Of a stretch of 59,013 bases of DNA, positions 35,675-43,135 are shown piece after piece. This DNA comes from an uncultured beta proteobacterium (GTDB lineage: Bacteria; Pseudomonadota; Gammaproteobacteria; Burkholderiales; Burkholderiaceae_C). Position numbers and translations under genes: made by a program. Within the stretch, counting starts at the first letter, position 1, and each line of letters begins with the position of its first letter. The stretch covers positions 1-59,013 of the forward strand of contig CAISLN010000059.1 in the NCBI GenBank assembly GCA_903886275.1, given 5' to 3'. The notes under the pieces are model-generated. The model worked only from the letters and a program-made list of their open reading frames with translations. It had not been told where the DNA came from and ran no database searches.

Positions 35675-35833
35675 GCTCTATCTACTACTACTATTCTTTT
35701 TTATAAAAAAGAAGATAAGAAGACAAGAAAACTCACTGAAAAAACAAAAATCTTGTTGCACCGGAATGCTGACTTCAACGCTTCGATCAAGTAAGATTCG
35801 AGCCTTGCAGCCTCAGGCAACGTTCCAACCCCT

Positions 35834-36592
35834 ATGACCGCAAAGCCTACAGGCCCAACCCCATCGCGTAGCAATCCAAGTTTTGAAATCAAAAGTGCGC
35901 AGCTGTCGCTGGTCGCCCTTTTGTTAAAGTCCAATCGTTGGGATGAAATCGCAGCAGATGTGTGCAAGCAGTTTGCGAAAACAGGTGAAAGTCCAGATTT
36001 TTTTGACAACGATCCCGTGGTGCTGGATTTTTCTGCCTTAGAGCCAGGAGTCGCTTGGACCGGCATAGGCACTTTGTTGCAAGCGCTGCGTTCTTGCCGA
36101 TTGATGCCACTGGCCTTTCGTGCACAACCTGAAAGTTGGAAGAACCATCTTGTTAAGGCCGGTCTTGTGCACACGCCACAAGAAGTCAGCAAGTTGATTG
36201 CCCAACCTGTTCAGGTGCAAGAGATTTTTCGTGAGGTACCTGGACCGCAGACGATGGTGATTGATAAGCCGATACGCTCAGGTCAAAAAATTTATGCCCG
36301 TGGCGGTGATCTGGTAGTGTTAGCGATGGTCAATCAGGGAGCTGAATTGGTTGCTGACGGTAATATCCATGTCTATGCACCTCTGCGTGGTAAAGCCATG
36401 GCGGGTGCACGCGGTAACACGGCGGCACGAATTTTTTCGTTGTGCCTCGAACCGGAATTGATATCAATTGCCGGGGTGTACCGCACCAGCGAAAGTCCAT
36501 TGCCAACCAACATTGCCGGAAAACCGGCTCAGGTATGGCTTTCGAGTGAAAGCGGGCAAGACCTGCTGCTAATTGAACCGCTCAAGAATTGA
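35834..36592 (+). CDS. minC: Septum site-determining protein MinC
   Basis: 252 residues. The N-terminal FtsZ-inhibiting domain (EIKSAQLSLVALLL onward) is followed, after a linker, by the C-terminal beta-helix with MVIDKPIRSGQKIYARGGDL, NIHVYAPLRGKAMAGARGN and AARIFSLCLEPELISIAG, the MinD-binding and dimer surface. It blocks FtsZ polymerisation away from midcell when recruited to the membrane by MinD. First gene of minCDE. Base composition is visibly less GC-rich than most of the window. Confidence 0.95.
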   Translation: MTAKPTGPTPSRSNPSFEIKSAQLSLVALLLKSNRWDEIAADVCKQFAKTGESPDFFDNDPVVLDFSALEPGVAWTGIGTLLQALRSCRLMPLAFRAQPESWKNHLVKAGLVHTPQEVSKLIAQPVQVQEIFREVPGPQTMVIDKPIRSGQKIYARGGDLVVLAMVNQGAELVADGNIHVYAPLRGKAMAGARGNTAARIFSLCLEPELISIAGVYRTSESPLPTNIAGKPAQVWLSSESGQDLLLIEPLKN

Positions 36593-36624
36593 ATACTGAA
36601 TTATTTAGAAAAGAACTTCCCAGT

Positions 36625-37440
36625 ATGGCAAAAATCATTGTGGTGACTTCTGGCAAAGGTGGAGTTGGCAAGACAACCACCAGTGCTAGCTTTGCAACCG
36701 GTCTGGCATTGCGTGGTGCAAAGACGGCTGTGATAGATTTTGATGTTGGTTTGCGAAATTTGGACCTGATCATGGGTTGCGAGCGCCGCGTCGTGTATGA
36801 CCTTATCAATGTGATTCAAGGCGAGGCCAATCTCAACCAAGCTCTTATCAAGGACAAACAATGCGACGAGCTTTTTGTACTCGCCGCTTCACAAACTCGT
36901 GACAAAGATGCTCTGACACAGGACGGAGTGGAAAAAGTTCTCACTGACTTGGCAGCAATGGGCTTTGAATACATTGTCTGCGACTCTCCGGCCGGTATTG
37001 AAACCGGCGCCCTGATGGCCATGCACTTTGCCGATGAGGCGCTAGTAGTTACCAACCCTGAAGTGTCATCCGTGCGTGATTCGGACCGTATCTTGGGCAT
37101 GCTTGCCAGTAAGACTAGGCGCGCTATGAATGGAACTGAGCCGATCAAAGAGCACCTGCTAATCACCCGTTACAACCCGGCGCGGGTAGACCAGGGTCAG
37201 ATGCTGTCACTGGAGGATATCAAGGACATTTTGCGCATCCCCCTGATTGGCGTGATCCCAGAAAGTGACGCAGTGCTCCAAGCCTCCAACCAGGGTGTTC
37301 CTGTCGTGCATATCGTCGGCAGTGATGTGTCCGAAGCCTACAAGGACCTAGTGGCTAGGTTTCTTGGTGAAGAAAAACCAATACGCTTTATCGACATACC
37401 TAAACAGGGCTTGCTCAAGCGCATATTCGGGGGAAAATAG
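36625..37440 (+). CDS. minD: Septum site-determining ATPase MinD
   Basis: 271 residues. Deviant Walker [19 protein letters not shown] near the N-terminus, [36 protein letters not shown], and the C-terminal amphipathic membrane-targeting helix [10 protein letters not shown]. It cycles between membrane and cytosol, carrying MinC. The ATG at 36625 is chosen because the protein begins [13 protein letters not shown]; a longer frame overlaps minC. It lies 33 bases after minC and five before minE. Confidence 0.96.
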   Translation: MAKIIVVTSGKGGVGKTTTSASFATGLALRGAKTAVIDFDVGLRNLDLIMGCERRVVYDLINVIQGEANLNQALIKDKQCDELFVLAASQTRDKDALTQDGVEKVLTDLAAMGFEYIVCDSPAGIETGALMAMHFADEALVVTNPEVSSVRDSDRILGMLASKTRRAMNGTEPIKEHLLITRYNPARVDQGQMLSLEDIKDILRIPLIGVIPESDAVLQASNQGVPVVHIVGSDVSEAYKDLVARFLGEEKPIRFIDIPKQGLLKRIFGGK

Positions 37441-37444
37441 CAAA

Positions 37445-37705
37445 ATGTCTTTTCTCTCGTTTCTGCTCGGCGAAAAAAAGAAAACTGCCGGTGTTGCAAA
37501 GGAGCGGTTGCAAATCATCCTGGCCCACGAGCGTGGAGGTCGTAACGTGGCCACGCCCAATTATCTTCCTGATCTGCAACGCGATCTGATAGATGTGATT
37601 AGTAAATATATCAAGATCAATCCAGACGATATCAAGGTCAACCTCGAGCGTCAGGACAACCTCGAAGTACTGGAAGTGAAGATCGAACTACCGGACGTCA
37701 ACTGA
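37445..37705 (+). CDS. minE: Cell-division topological specificity factor MinE
   Basis: 86 residues, the normal length. The N-terminal membrane and MinD-binding segment is [20 protein letters not shown], followed by [10 protein letters not shown] and a C-terminal dimer domain with [16 protein letters not shown]. It stimulates MinD ATPase and drives pole-to-pole oscillation. Confidence 0.95.
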   Translation: MSFLSFLLGEKKKTAGVAKERLQIILAHERGGRNVATPNYLPDLQRDLIDVISKYIKINPDDIKVNLERQDNLEVLEVKIELPDVN

Positions 37706-37712
37706 ACCCGTA

Positions 37713-38867
37713 TCAGGCAGAAGCGCCTAGCAATTCAGTTTGTTTGCGCTTGACTTCTATGTCGGCATCGCTGTCGGCATAGAGCATGGCAATCGACTTG
37801 ATTTCATCCTGTATAGAGAGAAAGGCTCTTACCATGTCGGGATCAAAGTGGCTGCCGCTGCCCGCTTCCATGATAGCGATGGCTTTTTCGTGTGACATGC
37901 TGTCTTTGTAGATGCGGCGACTGATCAGGGCGTCATAGACATCAGCTACAGCCATCACGCGGGCAGAAATTGGGATGGCCTCGCCTGCGAGGCCTACTGG
38001 GTAGCCAGATCCATCCCATTTTTCCTGATGGCCATAGGCGATCTCTTTGGCCACGGACAAGAAGTCCACCTTCAGTCCCAGTGAATTTTCTGCTGCTTGA
38101 ATTGCATCGCGTCCTAGCGTGGTGTGGGTCTTCATGATCTCGAATTCATCCGGATCAAATCGACCAGGCTTAAGCAGAATGCGGTCCGGAATGCCAACCT
38201 TGCCAATGTCATGAAGGGGCGCTGACTTATAGATCATTTCAATCATGCTGTCGCTCAAAAAGATGTTGAAGCGTGGATGGCTTTTAAGCTTTTTGGTTAG
38301 TGCTTTGACATAAAACTGGGTTCTTCGGATGTGATTGCCAGTGTCTGAATCGCGAGTTTCGGCTAACGAAGCCATGGCCTGAATCGTCACATCCTGGATA
38401 GCGCTGATTTCCCTTGTGCGCCGCGCAACCTCGTTTTCCAAATAGGCGGTCTTATCAGTCAAAAAATCCGCGTGGGCCTTGGCCACCAAGTGAGTTTTTA
38501 CCCTTGCTTCCAGAATGGGCGGACTGATCGGCTTGGTGATGTAGTCGGATGCCCCCAAACTTAAACCCTTACGCTCATCTTCAACCTCAGACTTGGCGGT
38601 GAGAAAAATGATCGGAATGTGAGCGGTCAAAACATTGCTGCGCAATTGTTGACAGACCTCATAGCCATCCATGACAGGCATCATGACATCTAACAGAATC
38701 AGGTCTGGTGGACTTTCTGAAAAGGCAATCTTGAGAGCTTTTTCTCCGCTAATAGCAACCCGCACCCGGTAATCTTTTTTGAGAAGGTTGCTGACCAGTG
38801 TGAGATTGTTGGGCGTGTCGTCCACCACCAAAATGGTCGGCTTCTCGTCGGTTTCTAAGCTACTCAT
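37713..38867 (-). CDS. Response regulator with HD-GYP output domain (RpfG-like)
   Basis: 384 residues. The receiver domain spans residues 10-125 with phospho-acceptor D60 in LILLDVMMPVMDGYE and K112 in ITKPISPP. A linker helix leads to the HD-GYP domain, with DTGNHIRRTQ, LHDIGKVGIPD (HD 219-220), HQEKWDGSGYP (GYP 288-290) and ADVYDAL. All catalytic residues are intact, so it should hydrolyse cyclic di-GMP, opposing the GGDEF protein encoded across minCDE. The start ATG at 38867 is chosen from the receiver; the frame stays open 129 codons further upstream without recognisable homology. It converges with minE, seven bases apart. Confidence 0.92.
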   Translation of the reverse strand: MSSLETDEKPTILVVDDTPNNLTLVSNLLKKDYRVRVAISGEKALKIAFSESPPDLILLDVMMPVMDGYEVCQQLRSNVLTAHIPIIFLTAKSEVEDERKGLSLGASDYITKPISPPILEARVKTHLVAKAHADFLTDKTAYLENEVARRTREISAIQDVTIQAMASLAETRDSDTGNHIRRTQFYVKALTKKLKSHPRFNIFLSDSMIEMIYKSAPLHDIGKVGIPDRILLKPGRFDPDEFEIMKTHTTLGRDAIQAAENSLGLKVDFLSVAKEIAYGHQEKWDGSGYPVGLAGEAIPISARVMAVADVYDALISRRIYKDSMSHEKAIAIMEAGSGSHFDPDMVRAFLSIQDEIKSIAMLYADSDADIEVKRKQTELLGASA

Positions 38868-39474
38868 TGCATGGCCTTTATATCGTGTGGGCGCTGGAAA
38901 GAGGCGCCGGTACTCCCGCCAACGGGTCACTACGAGAAACATTATTAGTCTGGACTTTCCCTCGCGCAAATTATGTGGAGTTCTCAAGCAGACGCAAAAA
39001 TCGCTAAAGCAGAGGCAACACATGTCGCTTAGGTTCTGAAAGTGCCGGTCCACCATAGTCAAATTTCTAACGCATGAGTCATCCAGCTCGTCGATAGGTA
39101 GTGAACGCTCGAGGGCAAGTTTTATCCCAGCGACTGCGCTAGCGCGATGCACACCAAGGCGCAGGTACCGGCACGCGTCAAGGTAGTCGTCGTCAGCGAG
39201 CATGCGCCGTTGCGCGAAAACCATACGAACTGCCACAGCGCGCATGGCTCCCACCAGAAAAATTGCTATTGCAGGCAGTTACCGTGTTTGCGTCGGTACA
39301 TCTCCAATTGAAATTGCTTGTGTCGTACACCAGCACGGAACCCTTCATCGACAAGCACCAGAATGCCATTCGCCTGTAGCGAAAAGGCCTGCTAAAGGCA
39401 CTACCTGATTGCCTAGCCTGCCACGCAAGCACAGTACTCAAGTGGCCTGCGCTCCATCAACTGCGCGGCTATTT
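38868..39474. other. About 600 bases without a recognised gene
   Basis: Between the HD-GYP regulator and the TANGO2-like gene. The minus frame in phase with the regulator stays open to 39254 and encodes a plausible-looking segment (LADDDYLDACRYLRLGVHR) that I cannot assign. Other small frames overlap on both strands. It may be eroded coding sequence; no RNA or terminator is evident. Confidence 0.4.
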
Positions 39475-40299
39475 CTATAGACAGATGGTTCGTGCAACCG
39501 GTAGTTGACGCACTCGCCTGTCTGTTGAAGCCCATGGGGTGATTGCCTGGAGCGTAAAGAATTGCTGTGTTGCTGTCAGCTTGCCCTGCGCGCCATAAGT
39601 TTGCTCAAAGAATTCGCACCGGGTCGCGCCCAAGCGCACGATGCTGCTGGCCCTTGTGCCGTAGTGGCCGGACGCAATAAAGGTGGCCGACAGGGCACGT
39701 TCCAGTTCCAGCGGCACGCCGGTTTGCGGTAGCTCGGCCTCGGCCGCATGCCTGTTGTCCTGCAACAGCATCAGCAGCTGCGCTGCATCAGCAGATCCGG
39801 CCAAGCCGCGCGCCTGCATGCTAGCCTTCAGGCGCAGCAACTTGGGCCAGGGTGTATCAAAGTCCGCGTTGGAGACGCCCCCGATGCCAGGTTGTAGGTC
39901 AACTACGCGGCAGTTGCGGCTCTCCAGTCCCATCAGCCGCCGGCCGTCAAAAAGCAGCAGATTGAAAGGGTTGAAATCGCCGGCGCGCACCGCCAAGGCG
40001 GCCAGGTAATCCGGCGCATCCAGATCGCCCTGCAAGAAATCGGCAACCAGGGCGCCACGTGATGGCCTGGGCTTGTCATCCGCATTGGGCAGGCGGTAGT
40101 TGGTCAACGCCGCCAGGCGCCCCAGCCGGTTCACACCCAGCCAGGTTCCACCGGCCTGCAAATCCCGGCCTGCCAGCACCTGTGCGTCGTCCCACCAATG
40201 CAGTGGCAGCGCGGGACGCTGATAAAACTCGTCACGGTTGGCCAGCAAGAGCAACGGAGTTTCGCTATCGGGTTGCCAGTTCCAGGCAATCAGGCACAT
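39475..40299 (-). CDS. TANGO2/NRDE-family protein
   Basis: 274 residues. It opens MCLIAWNW and has the name-giving ANRDEFYQRPALPLHWW motif near residue 20, then GGTWLGVNRLGRLAALTNYR. The N-terminal Cys2 suggests an Ntn-hydrolase-like fold. The molecular role is debated (haem or lipid handling has been proposed for eukaryotic relatives). The ATG at 40299 matches the family start; a longer frame overlaps the lrp-like gene. Confidence 0.9.
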   Translation of the reverse strand: MCLIAWNWQPDSETPLLLLANRDEFYQRPALPLHWWDDAQVLAGRDLQAGGTWLGVNRLGRLAALTNYRLPNADDKPRPSRGALVADFLQGDLDAPDYLAALAVRAGDFNPFNLLLFDGRRLMGLESRNCRVVDLQPGIGGVSNADFDTPWPKLLRLKASMQARGLAGSADAAQLLMLLQDNRHAAEAELPQTGVPLELERALSATFIASGHYGTRASSIVRLGATRCEFFEQTYGAQGKLTATQQFFTLQAITPWASTDRRVRQLPVARTICL

Positions 40300-40313
40300 G
40301 GTTGCGACGCTTC

Positions 40314-40778
40314 TTAGCCCAGCGCCAGCGCGGTCTTGTCGACCACGCGGCGCAACACAAAGCTGCTGTGCACGCCGGTCACGCCGGTGATGCGGGTCAG
40401 CTTGTCTAGCAGCAGGGTTTGGTAATGGTCCATATCGCGCACCACCACCTTGAGTTGGTAGTCCGCGTCCTGCCCGGTGATGAGTAGGCATTCCAGCACC
40501 TCGGGCAGCACGCTGACCGAGCCCTCAAAGTTGGTAAAGCGCTCCGGTGTGTGCAGGTCCATGGAGATGTGCACCAGCGCCATCAGGGTCAGGCCCAGCT
40601 TGCGTGCATCCAGCAGGGCGCGATAGCCCACGATCAGGCCCGACTCCTCCAGCGCGCGGACCCGGCGCAGACAGGGTGAAGGCGACAGGCCGATGCGGTC
40701 GGCCAGGTCCTGGTTGTTGATGCGACCGTCAGTTTGCAAAATTTCAAGAATTTGCCGGTCATAGCGGTCTAATGTCAT
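40314..40778 (-). CDS. Lrp/AsnC-family transcriptional regulator
   Basis: 154 residues. Helix-turn-helix at residues 4-50 (YDRQILEILQTDGRINNQDL, LSPSPCLRRVRALEESGLI), then the RAM ligand-binding domain (VLECLLITGQDADYQLKVVV). Members sense amino acids and assemble as octamers. It lies upstream of the TANGO2-like gene with a 14-base gap and is probably cotranscribed. The target and effector are not evident. Confidence 0.92.
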   Translation of the reverse strand: MTLDRYDRQILEILQTDGRINNQDLADRIGLSPSPCLRRVRALEESGLIVGYRALLDARKLGLTLMALVHISMDLHTPERFTNFEGSVSVLPEVLECLLITGQDADYQLKVVVRDMDHYQTLLLDKLTRITGVTGVHSSFVLRRVVDKTALALG

Positions 40779-41072
40779 TTTGGTATTCTAAATTTTGAAA
40801 ATATTGGCAGATTATGCCAAAAATAGTCTGTAATTGCGCAACAACGCAATTCGCTGCCTGGCCCGCACCCGTACACTGAATGCATCTGTCATCCATAGCA
40901 GCAAGAACGGCCACAAACCCATTCTTGTGCAGCCCGGCCCCACAAGGGCTGGCATTGCAAAAAACAACCCCCGGCGCCGCACCAGCTCCGGGGGTTTGTC
41001 TTTTTGGTCCACTGTTTGCGTGTTCTCCCAAAGGCGGTGACGTGGGTATGGGCTATAACTGGGCTTGGATTG
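40779..41072. other. Intergenic region with hairpins, upstream of the lrp-like gene
   Basis: 294 bases divergent between the regulator and the FMN-binding protein gene. It contains a small stem (AGCCC/GGGCT, 40932-40950) and a terminator-like hairpin (annotated separately) in plus orientation, well before the next start codon. This is the layout of a leader or small RNA, but no known riboswitch was recognised. Confidence 0.4.
40966..41006 (+). terminator. Intrinsic terminator or attenuator hairpin
   Basis: A nine-bp stem (AACCCCCGG with CCGGGGGTT), 13-base loop, followed by TGTCTTTTT on the plus strand. No plus-strand gene ends here, so it would terminate a short leader or sRNA beginning after the lrp-like promoter. 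Confidence 0.6.
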
Positions 41073-41579
41073 ATGAACACCCAAATCGCCATGACCCACG
41101 AACCCCGACTCACCCTTGCCCTGCGCGGCCTACTGAACACGCAAAGAGTGGCCTCGCTTGGCACCTTGGGCGACGACGGCCAAGCGTTTGTTTCCATGGT
41201 GCCGTTTGCCATCGACGCCAGCAGCGGCTCCTTGGTTATTCATGTCAGTGGACTGGCTGCCCACACCCGCAACTTGGAATGCAGGCCGCGTGTTTCGCTG
41301 CTGGTGATGCAAGCTGAGGTGGCGAACGAAGCGGTACATGCGTTGGCGCGCGTCACGCTGGACGGGATGGCCTCTGTGCTCAAAGTCGATAGCCAGCCTT
41401 GGGCTAGCGGCCGGGCCGCTTATTTGGCGCGCTTTCCCGAAGTGGCATACATGACCCAGTTGGGAGACTTCCGTTTTGTCGCCATTGCCGTTACAGCAGC
41501 CCGCCAGGTGGCGGGCTTTGGCGCCGCACGTTCTATGGATGCAGAAGAACTGGCACAGGTGCTGCGCCAGTCCGCTTGA
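41073..41579 (+). CDS. Pyridoxamine 5'-phosphate oxidase-like FMN-binding protein (HugZ-like)
   Basis: 168 residues with a split-barrel flavin-binding fold: LNTQRVASLGTLGDDGQAFV, VPFAIDASSGSLVIHVSGLA, HTRNLECRPRVSLLV and GWALRFPEVAYM-like segments. Related proteins bind FMN or haem; HugZ degrades haem, but its C-terminal haem-binding His segment is not evident here. The ATG at 41073 is taken as start; 41091 is an alternative. It converges with the amidotransferase gene. Confidence 0.8.
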   Translation: MNTQIAMTHEPRLTLALRGLLNTQRVASLGTLGDDGQAFVSMVPFAIDASSGSLVIHVSGLAAHTRNLECRPRVSLLVMQAEVANEAVHALARVTLDGMASVLKVDSQPWASGRAAYLARFPEVAYMTQLGDFRFVAIAVTAARQVAGFGAARSMDAEELAQVLRQSA

Positions 41580-41580
41580 A

Positions 41581-42291
41581 TCAGTTGGCCTCTACGAAGG
41601 ACTTCATCATCCGGGCGATCTGCAATCCGTCATGGGCGTTTTCCAGGCTCTTGACGCCGGCGCCGTACAGGTCTTCACCCAGCATTTTTCGGCGCTTGCC
41701 CATTAAAAAAGCGCTGTACTCCGAAACAAATTCCGGGTGTCCCTGCACGCAGAAAACTTCTTCGCCCACGGCGTAACCAGCCACCGGGCAATGGGCATTG
41801 CTGGCCAGCAGCACCGCGTTCTCTGGCAGCTCCAGCACCTGATCGCGGTGGCTCACCAGCAAGGACATCTTCTTGTCCTCGGTTGCCAGTGGCAACTCGG
41901 CGGCATGCCAGTCGTAGGACATGCGGCCCACTCCCCAGCCTTGTGGCGCGCGCCCCACCTTTGCACCCAGGCAAATGGCAATCAGCTGGTGGCCAAAGCA
42001 GATGCCCAACAGTTTCTTTTTTTGCTCCAGCAGTTCCGAGACACGGCGGCGCAGTTCCACCACCCAGGGTTCATCCGAAAAGGAGTCGGCCTTGCTGCCG
42101 GTCAGCAGCACGGCGTCATAGCCGTCAAAGGAGTCCGGGTATTCCATCGCCGGCGTGTGGAACACGTCAAACTGCCAGTCGGTGGCGCCCGCATCGCGGA
42201 AAAGGCGCTCAAACATGGCACCGTAGCGTTTGTAGAGCGGCGCGATTTCAGGCGACAGATCGTCGTTTTCGAGAATGCAAAGTTTCTTCAT
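41581..42291 (-). CDS. Class I glutamine amidotransferase-like protein
   Basis: 236 residues. The catalytic nucleophile Cys98 is in LGICFGHQLIA, and the His-Glu pair is in VFCVQGHPEFVSEY. The family includes stand-alone GMP-synthase-like amidotransferases and gamma-glutamyl hydrolases that act on small gamma-glutamyl compounds. No partner synthetase lies nearby, so a degradative hydrolase role is more likely. The substrate is unknown. Confidence 0.88.
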   Translation of the reverse strand: MKKLCILENDDLSPEIAPLYKRYGAMFERLFRDAGATDWQFDVFHTPAMEYPDSFDGYDAVLLTGSKADSFSDEPWVVELRRRVSELLEQKKKLLGICFGHQLIAICLGAKVGRAPQGWGVGRMSYDWHAAELPLATEDKKMSLLVSHRDQVLELPENAVLLASNAHCPVAGYAVGEEVFCVQGHPEFVSEYSAFLMGKRRKMLGEDLYGAGVKSLENAHDGLQIARMMKSFVEAN

Positions 42292-42543
42292 AGGAAGTTA
42301 TTCTCGTCTGTTTTGGTAACCGTGTTACATTAGCAGGTCGCTTCATGCGAACTGACTGTGCACATCCGCGGTTTGCCTCCCAGGCAACACATCACACGCA
42401 ACGCTGCACCGGCCCCTGGCAGAGAGGTCGTCCGTTTAGCAATTTCAAAGCGCACCGCACAGCAATCTCATGGCCCAGCGGTTATCTCTCCCTTTTTTCC
42501 TGCACGAAGTCCCTGCCAGCGACGCGTGCTAATGTGTTTTTTA

Positions 42544-42792
42544 ATGATTCAGAATAATAATTTCTCGCTACTGTCCCCCGTGACCATGGGCAAATACCGC
42601 ATTGCGGCCTGCCCCCAGCCGCTTACCAGCGGCCGTTTTGGAGCCCAGGTTTCCATTGCCAGCGGACGCGGTAGCGCCTCCACCGACCGTGTCATGCGTT
42701 TTAGCGATGACTTCCTCACACACGATGCCGCAGCCCACTATGCGTTGGCCCAAGGCATTGATTGGGTACACGCCGTGACACGGCCTCAGTAA
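42544..42792 (+). CDS. Small conserved-looking hypothetical protein
   Basis: 82 residues if started at 42544 (MIQNNNFSLLSPV); an alternative start at 42586 gives MGKYRIAACPQPL. The sequence has GRFGAQVSIASGRGSASTDR and an acidic/aromatic C-terminus (YALAQGIDWVHAV), no signal or membrane segment, and codon usage like its neighbours. I do not recognise the family. Its 3' end overlaps the proposed infA promoter. Confidence 0.6.
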   Translation: MIQNNNFSLLSPVTMGKYRIAACPQPLTSGRFGAQVSIASGRGSASTDRVMRFSDDFLTHDAAAHYALAQGIDWVHAVTRPQ

Positions 42793-42804
42793 ACGTACGA
42801 TAAT
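42775..42804 (+). promoter_or_regulatory. Candidate sigma-70 promoter for infA
   Basis: -35 GTGACA (42775-42780), an 18-base spacer and -10 GATAAT (42799-42804), ending 21 bases before the infA start. It lies partly inside the preceding small gene. Confidence 0.5.
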
Positions 42805-42825
42805 AGAGAGCTTAAGGATCTAACC

Positions 42826-43080
42826 ATGGCTAAAGAAGAACTGATTGAAATGATGGGCGTTGTCAACGAAGTGCTGCCAGACACGCGCTTTCGCGTGACC
42901 CTGGACAACGGTCACCAGTTGATCGCATATTCGGCCGGCAAGATGCGCAAGAACCACATCCGGATTCTGGCGGGTGACCGCGTGTCCCTGGAGCTCTCGC
43001 CTTACGACCTGAGCAAGGGCCGCATTAACTTCCGCCATATCGAAGGACGCGGGCCCATGACGCCTCGACGCCCACAGTAA
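42826..43080 (+). CDS. infA: Translation initiation factor IF-1
   Basis: 84 residues, an OB fold with the family pattern [40 protein letters not shown] and [14 protein letters not shown]. It binds the ribosomal A site with IF-2 and IF-3 during initiation. AAGGA precedes the ATG. It is monocistronic, with a promoter candidate upstream and a strong terminator downstream. The C-terminal extension after FRH ([11 protein letters not shown]) is longer than in E. coli and resembles the beta-proteobacterial second IF-1 form. Confidence 0.95.
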   Translation: MAKEELIEMMGVVNEVLPDTRFRVTLDNGHQLIAYSAGKMRKNHIRILAGDRVSLELSPYDLSKGRINFRHIEGRGPMTPRRPQ

Positions 43081-43092
43081 ATCTGCCAAACT

Positions 43093-43120
43093 AGCCGCTC
43101 TTTCCGAGTGGCTTTTTTTT
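43093..43120 (+). terminator. Rho-independent terminator after infA
   Basis: Stem GCCGCTC/GAGTGGC (seven bp with one G-U, extended by an A-T pair), loop TTTCC, followed by eight T residues; starts 13 bases after the infA stop. Confidence 0.9.
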
Positions 43121-43135
43121 GCCCGAAAGGCAACC

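Larger units (their letters stand above)
35317..35833. other. Candidate replication origin (DnaA-box cluster with A+T-rich flank)
   Basis: 517 non-coding bases between the GGDEF gene and minC. They hold three perfect TTATCCACA boxes and one imperfect box within 160 bp, two hairpins (35593-35621 and 35646-35674), and a strongly A+T-rich stretch from about 35672 to 35760 that could unwind. Genes on the left point left and minCDE points right, as expected at an origin, and three parS sites lie 16-17 kb away. No dnaA is present in the window. Alternatives are a DnaA-controlled minC promoter or a titration cluster. Confidence 0.6.

Noticed and set aside
35701..36192. 163-codon minus-strand frame overlapping minC and ending near the orphan terminator
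   Set aside because: It is antisense to minC, has no ribosome site, and its Cys/Ser-rich sequence has no recognisable domain. Its position before the terminator is probably chance.
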